Positions 1-5,333 of a stretch of DNA of 5,494 bases are shown one piece after another; the first letter of the stretch is position 1; each line of letters begins with the position of its first letter. The stretch is from contig CAIOSS010000384.1 in the NCBI GenBank assembly GCA_903860995.1, positions 1 to 5,494 of the forward strand, read 5' to 3'. The notes below the pieces were generated by a model. That model was not told where the DNA came from. It ran no database searches and saw nothing but the letters and a program-made list of their open reading frames with translations. The DNA comes from an uncultured delta proteobacterium. GTDB lineage: Bacteria > Myxococcota_A > Polyangia > Polyangiales > Ga0077539. A program made the position numbers and the translations under genes.

Positions 1-1
1 G

Positions 2-241
2 CTCGCGGGACGGTGTCCTGCTGATAATAGGCGTTCCGGTAACTGGAGCGGATCCGTGCCAGCGAGGGTGCCGCGTTGGCTTACCTATACCCCGAAGCGC
101 ACGTCGATCTCCGGCTCGATCAACGAGCAGCTCGACGCCCTCGGTCCACCGAAGCCCAAGGCGAAGCCCAAGGCGAAGCCCAAGGCGAAGCCCAAGGCGA
201 AGCCCAAGGCGCCTGCGAAGCGGAAGGCTGCCGGGGGCTAA
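2..241 (+). CDS. 3' part of an unrecognised gene with a lysine/proline/alanine-rich repeat tail
   Basis: The frame is open from the left edge to TAA at 239-241, so the gene may begin outside the window. A GTG at 56 is the first internal start and would give 61 residues. I do not recognise the product. Before the tail it reads INEQLDALGPP, with G or C in nearly all third positions, which supports this frame. The last ~30 residues are KPKA repeated five times and then APAKRKAAGG, a disordered basic tail of the kind seen on histone H1-like or other nucleic-acid-binding bacterial proteins. That comparison rests on composition only. The stop lies 15 bp before the first possible start of the transposase fragment that follows on the same strand. 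The tail could also be low-complexity sequence grown by replication slippage at the end of an otherwise ordinary protein. Confidence 0.5.
   Translation, partial: LAGRCPADNRRSGNWSGSVPARVPRWLTYTPKRTSISGSINEQLDALGPPKPKAKPKAKPKAKPKAKPKAPAKRKAAGG
152..211 (+). repeat. 12-bp tandem repeat, five perfect copies (AAGCCCAAGGCG)
   Basis: Five identical copies of AAGCCCAAGGCG run head to tail at 152-163, 164-175, 176-187, 188-199 and 200-211. Each encodes KPKA in the enclosing frame. Identity at the DNA level, including silent positions, indicates recent expansion by slippage, and copy number probably varies between strains (inference). Confidence 0.95.
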
Positions 242-256
242 GGGCGGCGCAGCAAA

Positions 257-658
257 GTGCTCGGGCTGAACGGCCGTACGGTATCCCGGGACCGCTGGAT
301 CTCCCAGACTCGCCGCATGAAGCTCGCAGCGGACGTGACGAAGGTTCTGCAGGAGACGGCTGCGGTGCTGACTGGAAGCGACCGTCGCCTGTTCATGGCG
401 CGGACCGTGCGCGACCTGTTCGACGGAGTCATGAACCGAGCGGTTCGCGCACTGGACTGGGACGAGCGGACGTTGCGCAAGGGCAAGAACGAGCTGCGCT
501 CCGGTATCGAGTGCCTCGATGGTCGCTTCGGCGGGGGCCGTCCGTCGGCTCAGTCGCGCCTCCCGAACCTGATGCGGGATCTGCGCGACATCGTCGATGG
601 TCAGAGCCAAACCGATCCCCGGTCTCAAACACAGAGGCTCTACACCCCGCGCCCTTGA
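257..658 (+). pseudogene. ISAzo13-family transposase, N-terminal fragment
   Basis: The predicted protein carries the N-terminal landmarks of ISAzo13-type transposases (relatives of the Rhodopirellula DDE transposase group). They are a helical region with DRRLFMARTV, a DNA-binding-like segment LDWDERTLRKGKNELRSG, a GGGRPS.SRLPNL stretch, and the linker DIVDGQSQTDP ending in TQRLYT. In family members RLYT is followed by R-(L/M)-(T/S)-A and then ~300 residues containing the DDE catalytic core. Here the homology stops at about 646 and the frame closes at TGA 656-658 after PRP. No catalytic residue remains, so the product cannot be an active transposase. GTG 257 and ATG 317 are both possible starts; family length favours ATG 317 or a nearby start. 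I could not identify inverted repeats for the parent element. The family match is from recalled motifs, not a search. Confidence 0.78.
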
Positions 659-766
659 ACGGCGCCGGGACTTCAAGCACGATCGCTTCCACGGGGCATC
701 CTGCGACGTTCGAGTTGTAGTATCCCCGCCCTCGCACGACTCTGCCCTGCCTTCATTCTCTTCCGA

Positions 767-778
767 CAGGAGCTCCTG
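767..778. repeat. 12-bp perfect palindrome CAGGAGCTCCTG
   Basis: CAGGAGCTCCTG is its own reverse complement. It lies about 95 bp upstream of the 732-residue gene, where a dimeric repressor or activator could bind. It is short enough to be chance in GC-rich DNA, and no function is assigned. Confidence 0.3.
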
Positions 779-797
779 CCCTCCCAGCGGAATGGGA

Positions 798-835
798 ATC
801 ACACCCTCCCGGATCTGAGACCATCACACCCTCCC
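798..835 (+). repeat. 13-bp direct repeat (ATCACACCCTCCC), two copies 25 bp apart
   Basis: Identical copies of ATCACACCCTCCC occur at 798-810 and 823-835. The spacing of 25 bp start to start is about two and a half helical turns. They sit 37-74 bp upstream of the ATG at 872, within promoter or leader distance, so a regulatory site is possible. A small duplication is an equally simple explanation. Confidence 0.4.
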
Positions 836-861
836 CTCCCCAAAGGTTGAGACGATCGTAC

Positions 862-868
862 GGAGAAG
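862..868 (+). promoter_or_regulatory. Ribosome binding site of the 732-residue gene
   Basis: GGAGAAG ends 3 nt before ATG 872; measured from GGAG the gap is 6 nt. An in-frame TGA at 848-850 rules out a longer reading frame, and ATG 872 is the first start codon after it. This fixes the start at 872 or at the second in-frame ATG, 878. Confidence 0.65.
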
Positions 869-871
869 CCC

Positions 872-3070
872 ATGACCATGACTTTCGATCAAAAGATTAG
901 TTCCGGAAGCATCATTACCGAACAGATTCCCCGAGCCGTTCGTGGTTGTTCGACGACCGGGCAACAGAAAATTGTATTCACTGATGGACCGGGAATTTTC
1001 CTCCATGACTCTGGGGGCCTCGTCTCTGAGCCCCGGTATTGGATATTGGAAGGCTCCTTGTTGGTACTGGGGCAGACCTGCAACCCTGTCTGGGTGGGGT
1101 CTCCTCCTTCGTTACAGATTGACCTCGCTTTCTCGCCCTTGGTGTCCGTGCAGGTTGAGGTTTCGGGAGCGGCGGCGGAGCTTGTCGTCAGGCAGATTCT
1201 CGAGCGCATTTTTCCGCCGCAAGTCGAGATGCCTTTCACGGGTCCTTCGCTCCACGAACTACGATGCGTGTTTGCGCCCGAGGCAGCTGCGCGGCGCAGC
1301 GCGATACTCGCCTCTCGAGATCTCCATCCAAACTTGCGCGATCTCATGGAGACAGGAAAAACCAGCGTTCATGTACGGATAAGCGGCGGTCGCATGTGCC
1401 TGCGGCGCTACGACACGGCTCCACTCTTCGACTTGCCGCTGAAGACCTTGGGACTCCAGCGTGAGGGCGAAACGGGGCTCGCGATCACCGGGCGTCCGCT
1501 CGTCTGCGGTCAACCAGTGGAGAGTCTGCATCTCTGTCTTCAGACATCTGGGTCAATAGACGCAATCCTGGCTGCTGCAGGGCCGGTGGTGGCTTCATCC
1601 CCGGGCGATCGCACCTTCGCGGGTACGGTACGAATCACCGGGTCTTTGGGGGGTCGAGCGGTGGATGCAATCCCCTTTGACATCGTGGTCGGTCCCGGTT
1701 GGCTTGAACTCCATGACCCGGCCACGAGCAATTGCTTGCATCGCTTCGACCTTGCTTCTCCGAGTCTCGCGATCGAGGGTCGGTCCGACGCATTTCTGCT
1801 CGCGGATGATACCTTCGGACCGCTTCGTATCGAGGTGCCGTCGCCTGCCTTTGCGCAGGTGATGCAGTCTCATCGGGCACTCGCTGCCGCCGCTCGCCGC
1901 TCGATGGAGGTCGGTCCGTACGTAGCGAGTTCGACGGAAGGATTTCCACAGAAGATAAGGGTGGGTTCAAAGGGCATCGAGGTAATGTCGCCGTGGTCTT
2001 CTCACTCAATTGCTCACGACCGAGTCGATTCCATCGGGACCATTCACTCGATCGATGAGACGTCAGTGATGACGATTGAAATTCGTGAAGAGCAATCACC
2101 GCTGCGACTTCATGCCCGAACGCCCACCCTCGAGGGGATTCATGCCGCGGTGCAAACCTACCGCGTCTTCGGTGGGGCGGCACGCGATCCAGCACGCTTC
2201 GCGCGTGCGCTTTTGGAGTTAGAACGCGACTGGTTTCTCCATGTGGTGTTCACTCCCTTCATCGGATTCGAGGAGGCTCTCGCGGTGCGGCGCAACTCCG
2301 CTCATGTGACGGCAGCCGGAGATACGGATGGAATTTCCGATCCAGCGGAGGTCGTGAAGTTATTTTCCGATGCTGTACCGCTGCTTCGCGAGCACCTGGA
2401 TGCCGTGACTGGATCCCTCGCACAGCATGTAATGGTGGGTGATCGTCGTCTCTTCACGCGTGCGAAACTTGCGTGGCCGGATGGGCTTTCGAGTGTCCAA
2501 GAACTGCACATGCGGGCATTTGCCAGCCTGGTGCCGCTGACGGGACAAGTCGCGCGACTCGAGCGAGAACTGCCGCGTGGCGCCCAGCGGAGTGGCGCAC
2601 TCGCGGGCTCGTCGAAGACCGTGGCGGGCCTGGGAGCGGCAGCCTCGCTCGGTCTGGGTCTTCTGACCTTGAACCCGATGGCGATGATCTCGGGCGCCGC
2701 TCAAGCAGGCCGTCTCGTGACCGGCGGGTCGCAGCGTCGCACCGACGATGAGCAGCGCCAGCGCGGGCTTGCGCTGTCACTCGTCACCACGTGGGACTAT
2801 CTCCTCCGCACTATGGTTCCGATGGTGGCCCCGCGTTTCGAGAGTCTCATATTGGAACCCCGCTCTCGCCTTTCGGAGACATTCCTGAAAGTTGCTGGCA
2901 GCAAGCCTGGCCCACACGCAATCACGTCACTGGCGCACCGATCCGCAAAACTGGAAGCCTTTCGCATCTTTCCCGAAACTGGCGCAGGGACGCGGCCGCG
3001 GCGCATCTCGCTAGACCTCCTCGCCGGTCTGCGCCGTGACGCGGCGACCGCCCGTTTCAGTTCATTCTGA
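872..3070 (+). CDS. Large protein of unknown function: beta-rich repeated N-terminal half, helical C-terminal half with a hydrophobic Gly/Ala segment
   Basis: A 732-residue protein that I do not recognise. It has no signal peptide (it begins MTMTFDQKIS). Residues ~30-435 alternate short beta-type stretches with turns and appear to fall into about four blocks of 80-100 residues. Each block has several strands and ends in an amphipathic helix: ~31-113 (ends AAELVVRQILERIF), ~164-240 (ends GSIDAILAAAGPVV), ~251-341 (ends AFAQVMQSHRALAAAA) and ~359-433 (ends LEGIHAAVQTYRVF). This strands-then-helix plan recalls PH-like folds, but the repeat assignment is inference by eye. Residues ~440-580 look helical and charged. 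Residues 584-612 form a Gly/Ala/Leu-rich hydrophobic stretch (AGLGAAASLGLGLLTLNPMA) flanked by SSK and QAGRLV, long enough for a membrane-inserting hairpin or one transmembrane pass. The basic, helical C-terminus ends FSSF. A cytoplasmic protein that associates with membrane is a reasonable guess. It converged originally on the DxDGDG gene, with an IS630 element now between them. No catalytic motif was found. Confidence 0.85.
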   Translation: MTMTFDQKISSGSIITEQIPRAVRGCSTTGQQKIVFTDGPGIFLHDSGGLVSEPRYWILEGSLLVLGQTCNPVWVGSPPSLQIDLAFSPLVSVQVEVSGAAAELVVRQILERIFPPQVEMPFTGPSLHELRCVFAPEAAARRSAILASRDLHPNLRDLMETGKTSVHVRISGGRMCLRRYDTAPLFDLPLKTLGLQREGETGLAITGRPLVCGQPVESLHLCLQTSGSIDAILAAAGPVVASSPGDRTFAGTVRITGSLGGRAVDAIPFDIVVGPGWLELHDPATSNCLHRFDLASPSLAIEGRSDAFLLADDTFGPLRIEVPSPAFAQVMQSHRALAAAARRSMEVGPYVASSTEGFPQKIRVGSKGIEVMSPWSSHSIAHDRVDSIGTIHSIDETSVMTIEIREEQSPLRLHARTPTLEGIHAAVQTYRVFGGAARDPARFARALLELERDWFLHVVFTPFIGFEEALAVRRNSAHVTAAGDTDGISDPAEVVKLFSDAVPLLREHLDAVTGSLAQHVMVGDRRLFTRAKLAWPDGLSSVQELHMRAFASLVPLTGQVARLERELPRGAQRSGALAGSSKTVAGLGAAASLGLGLLTLNPMAMISGAAQAGRLVTGGSQRRTDDEQRQRGLALSLVTTWDYLLRTMVPMVAPRFESLILEPRSRLSETFLKVAGSKPGPHAITSLAHRSAKLEAFRIFPETGAGTRPRRISLDLLAGLRRDAATARFSSF

Positions 3071-3083
3071 ACCAATCACGGCC

Positions 3084-3085
3084 TA
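3084..3085. repeat. TA target-site duplication, left copy
   Basis: The TA directly outside the left inverted repeat matches the TA outside the right one. Duplication of a TA dinucleotide is the hallmark of IS630/Tc1-type insertion. Confidence 0.85.
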
Positions 3086-3117
3086 GTGGACCGTTTGATA
3101 AGTTCTTACCGGTAGTC
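3086..3117 (+). repeat. IS630 terminal inverted repeat, left
   Basis: Starts GTGGACCGTTTGATAAGTT and ends TTACCGGTAGTC. Its only difference from the other end is a C at 3105, where the right repeat reads T in the same orientation. The transposase stop codon (TGA, minus strand, 3118-3116) overlaps its inner end, so coding sequence runs right up to the repeat. Confidence 0.93.
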
Positions 3118-4018
3118 ACTGGCCATGACGGAAGATCCACTCGTCCATCTTTGCGCGAGTCCACGACCACTGGAAGGGGTGCGCGAAGAGTCGGTTGTAC
3201 TCCCGCCAGCTCGCATCGAGATGCGCGACGAGCGCGTCGCGGCTCGGCCAGTCACCGCGTTTGAGGTACCGCGCCCCGAAGGCGCGAAGGAGCAGCTCCG
3301 CCTGGTCGAGCCACGAGGCGTGGGCTGGCGTCAGGAGGGTGCGAACCCGCGGGTATTGAGCGTGAAGGAAGGCAGTCGTGGCCGCGGCGATGTGGCTCGA
3401 TCCGCCGTCCCAGATCAAGTGAATCCGTCGTGCTGCGCGATGGTCATGGAACAACTCGACCAGGGCAGGTCGCAGATGATTGCTGTCGTTGGCATCGAGG
3501 CACCAGCCACGCATCTGGCCGTTGTGGACGACCAGCGCCACGAGGAAGTTGACCGTTCCATGTCGGATGTACTCGAACTCTTGATGCTCAATCTGTCGCG
3601 GTCGCATCGGGTTGGTCGGATGCGTCCGTTCCAGGGCCTGGAGGTTGGGCATCTCGTCCAGACAGATCACCACCTCGTCGCTTCGGGCGAGATTCTTGGC
3701 ATTTTCGTAGCACCAGAGCACCGACGCAGCTCGCTCCCGGAACTTGGCGTCGAGCGTCGGTGTCTTCCAGTAGCGCGAGCGATGCGGCTGCAACTCGGCG
3801 TAGCGGAGGATCAACGAAACCGTGGAATGGGCGATCCGCGGGACGATGCCGCGAGCCATCGCGATCTGGGCGAGGCTGCGCGTCGCCCAGTGGGTCATGT
3901 GCAGGCCAATGCCCGCTGGGGCACAGCAGGCCAGTTGCTCGATCTCAACACGCTGCAGGGGGGGAAAACTTCCGCGGTCGCCCCGACCGGGAAGCGTCTT
4001 CGAGCCCGTCGATCCCAA
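3116..4018 (-). CDS. IS630 transposase, catalytic DDE part (second frame)
   Basis: This frame encodes the RNase H-like catalytic domain that cuts and joins the element ends. Counting from the GTG/ATG-type start assigned at 4018, the three acidic residues are D121 (in VVICLDEMPNL), D204 (in IHLIWDGGSSH) and E241 (in SWLDQAELLLRAF). The D204-E241 gap of 36 residues is within the range usual for IS630. Other family marks are THWATRSLA near residue 43, RYWKTP near 83 and the C-terminal WREYNRLFAHPFQWSWT. The first ~20 residues of this frame are out-of-frame reading of the upstream part and are probably not made as such. Real synthesis likely comes from joining the upstream frame at the TTTT-CCCCCCC run, giving a protein of about 372 residues. 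Confidence 0.88.
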   Translation of the reverse strand: MGSTGSKTLPGRGDRGSFPPLQRVEIEQLACCAPAGIGLHMTHWATRSLAQIAMARGIVPRIAHSTVSLILRYAELQPHRSRYWKTPTLDAKFRERAASVLWCYENAKNLARSDEVVICLDEMPNLQALERTHPTNPMRPRQIEHQEFEYIRHGTVNFLVALVVHNGQMRGWCLDANDSNHLRPALVELFHDHRAARRIHLIWDGGSSHIAAATTAFLHAQYPRVRTLLTPAHASWLDQAELLLRAFGARYLKRGDWPSRDALVAHLDASWREYNRLFAHPFQWSWTRAKMDEWIFRHGQ

Positions 4019-4235
4019 CGGCTTCGTAGCGACGGCAGACGTTCCAGATGGTCTTGGATGTCACCTCCAAGCGGTTCGCCAACTCCTGCACGATCGTCGC
4101 CGGATCTGTCATCTCCAGGAGAATGCGTGCCCGGCGCGCGAGGTGCTGTCCTGTGTGGCCATCCCGAACCAACCGCTCCAGGAGCAGCCGATCCTCTCCA
4201 GTCAACTCGACCAATCGTGGGGGATGCCGCCTCAT
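3945..4235 (-). CDS. IS630 transposase, N-terminal DNA-binding part (first frame)
   Basis: This is the DNA-binding half of the transposase, 96 residues in its own frame. Residues ~47-72 (TIVQELANRLEVTSKTIWNV) form a helix-turn-helix of the type that recognises the terminal repeats. The following GLEDASRSGRPRKFSP is the linker conserved before the catalytic domain in this family. The ATG at 4235 is the best start; GGAGA lies directly before it, closer than usual, so initiation may be weak. The frame ends at TGA 3947-3945, four codons after the shift point. Skipping one C in the seven-C run gives RKFSP-LQRVEIEQLA, which matches the family's continuous sequence. Confidence 0.85.
   Translation of the reverse strand: MRRHPPRLVELTGEDRLLLERLVRDGHTGQHLARRARILLEMTDPATIVQELANRLEVTSKTIWNVCRRYEAVGIDGLEDASRSGRPRKFSPPAAC
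3958..3968 (-). other. Candidate frameshift/slippage site joining the two transposase frames (TTTTCCCCCCC)
   Basis: On the coding (minus) strand the sequence reads AAG TTT TCC CCC CCT in the first frame. Moving forward one nucleotide within the seven Cs enters the catalytic frame at CTG CAG CGT. The join is therefore +1 at translation, or loss of one C through RNA polymerase slippage on the homopolymer. The alternative is an inactivating single-base insertion, or a sequencing error in a homopolymer. The position, exactly at the family's domain boundary, agrees with any of these. Confidence 0.6.
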
Positions 4236-4260
4236 TCTCCGAGGGTTACCACCAAGCGGC

Positions 4261-4292
4261 GACTACCGGTAAAAACTTATCAAACGGTCCAC
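4261..4292 (-). repeat. IS630 terminal inverted repeat, right
   Basis: The reverse complement starts GTGGACCGTTTGATAAGTT and ends TTACCGGTAGTC, matching the left end at 31 of 32 positions. It lies 25 bp upstream of the first transposase start, so the transposase promoter probably overlaps this end. Confidence 0.93.
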
Positions 4293-4294
4293 TA
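4293..4294. repeat. TA target-site duplication, right copy
   Basis: TA immediately outside the right inverted repeat, paired with the TA at 3084-3085. Removing one TA and the element restores a 28-bp gap between the two convergent genes. Confidence 0.85.
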
Positions 4295-4307
4295 GCATAC
4301 TCCGACT

Positions 4308-4826
4308 TCACACGGCCGCGTGATGGTCGTGAAGCGGGATCTCCGTATCGATCTCCCCATCGCCGTCGCTGTCATAGTAAGCGACATCAAGAGTGCCGTC
4401 GCCGTCCACATCATGTTGGATCACATCGAGCGACCCGTCGCCGTCGATATCGACTCCCATCACGTCGCAGTGACCATCGCCATCGATATCGATCCCGATG
4501 AGATCCACTGATCCATCGCCGTCCAGGTCGGCTCCAATGACATCGATGCGCCCATCGCCGTCGCTGTCGATGCCCACGGTATCGATGCGCCCATCGCCGT
4601 CGCTGTCGATAGCATTCAGATCGACGGCTTCGTGTCCGTCAGCATTCAAGGCGAAGTGATGGCCCGTTGCATCGTCTGCCGAGTCCATGCTCGCAAGATC
4701 GGTCCCGTCGTGGTGATCGAGATCGACCGGCAGCACACCTGCAACGGACTCGTGATCATCATCGTTTTCCAAGAGAGTCTCTGACTCGATACCTTGTTCT
4801 AAGTCGACACCGATGATCCCGCTCAT
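4308..4826 (-). CDS. Acidic repeat protein with seven DxDGDGxxD units, probable calcium binder
   Basis: A 172-residue, strongly acidic protein. Residues 74-164 are seven consecutive 13-residue units of the form D-x-D-G-D-G-x-hydrophobic-D-x-x-x-x, with no gaps. Residues 61-73 (NADGHEAVDLNAI) are a degenerate eighth unit. The DxDGDGxxD core matches the calcium-coordinating loops of EF-hand, dockerin and thrombospondin type 3 repeats, so calcium binding is a well-founded inference. Here the units follow one another without the helices of a true EF-hand, suggesting a repetitive solenoid or a chain that folds on binding calcium. The first 60 residues are acidic, with His pairs at 38-39 and 56-57; the end is HDHHAAV. 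There is one cysteine (C120). No signal peptide or membrane segment is visible, so if it acts outside the cell it needs a non-Sec route. Start ATG 4826 is supported by a strong ribosome binding site. The stop lies 13 bp from the TA flanking the IS630 element. Confidence 0.88.
   Translation of the reverse strand: MSGIIGVDLEQGIESETLLENDDDHESVAGVLPVDLDHHDGTDLASMDSADDATGHHFALNADGHEAVDLNAIDSDGDGRIDTVGIDSDGDGRIDVIGADLDGDGSVDLIGIDIDGDGHCDVMGVDIDGDGSLDVIQHDVDGDGTLDVAYYDSDGDGEIDTEIPLHDHHAAV
4335..4646 (-). repeat. 39-bp tandem repeats (eight units) encoding the DxDGDG motif
   Basis: Eight 39-bp units in perfect phase, seven canonical (4335-4607) and one degenerate (4608-4646). Most have diverged at the DNA level. 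Two neighbouring units share an exact 30-bp match (4542-4571 and 4581-4610), pointing to a more recent duplication or gene conversion between them. Confidence 0.9.
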
Positions 4827-4830
4827 GGTC

Positions 4831-4836
4831 TCTCCT
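4831..4836 (-). promoter_or_regulatory. Ribosome binding site of the DxDGDG gene
   Basis: The minus strand reads AGGAGA-GACC-ATG, a near-consensus Shine-Dalgarno 4 nt from the start codon. This settles the start at 4826. A TTGACG sits further upstream on the minus strand (about 4899-4904), but no matching -10 is evident at the usual spacing. Confidence 0.75.
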
Positions 4837-5333
4837 TTGCTGAGGTAAAGCCCAGCGTTCTGTCATCTGCGATGAGAACTCTCGTCCCTGTATGGCGATG
4901 GCGTCAAGGGAGAAAACAGGCCATGCGTCGGCTACCCGTCGATCTGCGTCATGCCTGAACGGACGTAGCGCCATCCAGGAGATCCCAGGGGGTTGAACGC
5001 ACGGTCCGTCCGGGGGCATGAGAGCGGTTCTCTACGCCAACCTTCGCGCCACGAGGCGGACCGTGCTCCTCACCACTGCCCAAGTTGCACCGACGACGCA
5101 AGGGCGTCGTGCCTCGCGTCCCTTCTCTCGCTTCGAGCGGACCGACGCCAACGCCCTCGCGGAGGCCTCCACGACGAGTGGCGCCGCCCGGCTGCGGGGG
5201 AGAAGGCCTGGACGTAGGCGCGGAGGTTCTCGCCGATGTGATCCTGGTCGCCCATGAGCTTCTTCAGGCATCCATTTCACGGTGCTGTGACATCGATTCT
5301 CGCCGGGACCACCAATTGCGCCAGTTCGAGGAG
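4837..5333. other. Intergenic stretch without a confident gene
   Basis: About 500 bp with several overlapping open frames on both strands, as expected in GC-rich DNA, none with family motifs over its length. The part next to 4837 must carry the promoter of the DxDGDG gene. The part around 5165-5265 on the minus strand holds a possible restriction-methylase remnant. I found no tRNA, CRISPR or clear stem-loop terminator. A plus-strand frame from ATG 5018 (79 residues, Arg-rich) lacks a ribosome binding site and recognisable motifs. Confidence 0.4.
5165..5273 (-). pseudogene. Possible remnant of a type I restriction methylase subunit (HsdM-like N-terminal region)
   Basis: One minus-strand frame reads LKKLMGDQDHIGENLRAYVQ followed by AFSPAAGR. 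This resembles the N-terminal helical region of HsdM-type DNA methylases, where an NLRAYI.GFSP.ARDI-like segment precedes the catalytic domain. The similarity covers only about 28 residues. Upstream the frame is closed by a TGA; downstream it turns into Arg/Ser-rich sequence that looks out of frame. If real, it is a decayed scrap with no S-adenosylmethionine or NPPY motif. The resemblance is from memory of the family, and chance similarity is possible. Confidence 0.28.

Larger units (their letters stand above)
659..871 (+). other. Non-coding leader between the transposase fragment and the 732-residue gene
   Basis: No convincing gene lies in these 213 bp. The left part directly follows the truncation point of the transposase fragment and could be target-site DNA or scrambled element. 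The right part holds a palindrome, a direct repeat and several CCCTCC runs on the plus strand. I see no convincing -35/-10 pair close to the downstream start. A TTGAGA at 847-852 is too close to the ATG at 872 to act as a -35 for it. Confidence 0.5.
3086..4292 (-). mobile_element. Complete IS630-family insertion sequence, 1207 bp
   Basis: The element is bounded by 32-bp terminal inverted repeats that match at 31 of 32 positions and is flanked by duplicated TA. It contains only a transposase, encoded on the minus strand as two overlapping frames (4235-3945 and 4018-3116). Length, target choice, gene order and an intact D, D, E set all fit IS630. It sits in the gap between two convergent genes, 13 bp from each stop codon counted outside the TA. 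Near-identical ends and intact catalytic residues indicate a recent, probably still active insertion, provided the two frames can be joined. Any name at the IS-database level would need a search. Confidence 0.93.

Noticed and set aside
76..720. 214-codon plus-strand frame spanning the KPKA tail and transposase fragment
   Set aside because: It begins at TTG, is read out of frame with both recognisable proteins, and gives Arg/Gly/Ala-rich sequence with no motif.
1635..2195. 186-codon minus-strand frame inside the 732-residue gene
   Set aside because: It is antisense to a long continuous gene with a good ribosome binding site, and its composition (Arg/Ser/Pro-rich) is typical of a shadow frame.
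3071..4307. Intrinsic terminator between the two convergent genes
   Set aside because: The reconstructed 28-bp gap has no stem-loop or T-run, and the IS ends show no GC hairpin followed by Ts.
3125..4501. 458-codon plus-strand open frame
   Set aside because: It is antisense to the IS630 transposase and runs across the right inverted repeat into the DxDGDG gene. The minus-strand frames carry clear family motifs, so this is a shadow frame of GC-rich coding DNA.
4320..4511. 63-codon plus-strand repetitive frame
   Set aside because: Its apparent periodicity is only the antisense reading of the 39-bp repeats that encode DxDGDG on the minus strand.
4335..4646. CRISPR array
   Set aside because: The periodic units are head to tail without unique spacers and stay in one reading frame, so they are protein-coding repeats.
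5018..5257. 79-codon plus-strand frame beginning MRAVLYANLRATRR
   Set aside because: No ribosome binding site, Arg-rich composition and no recognisable motif; competing frames overlap it on both strands.
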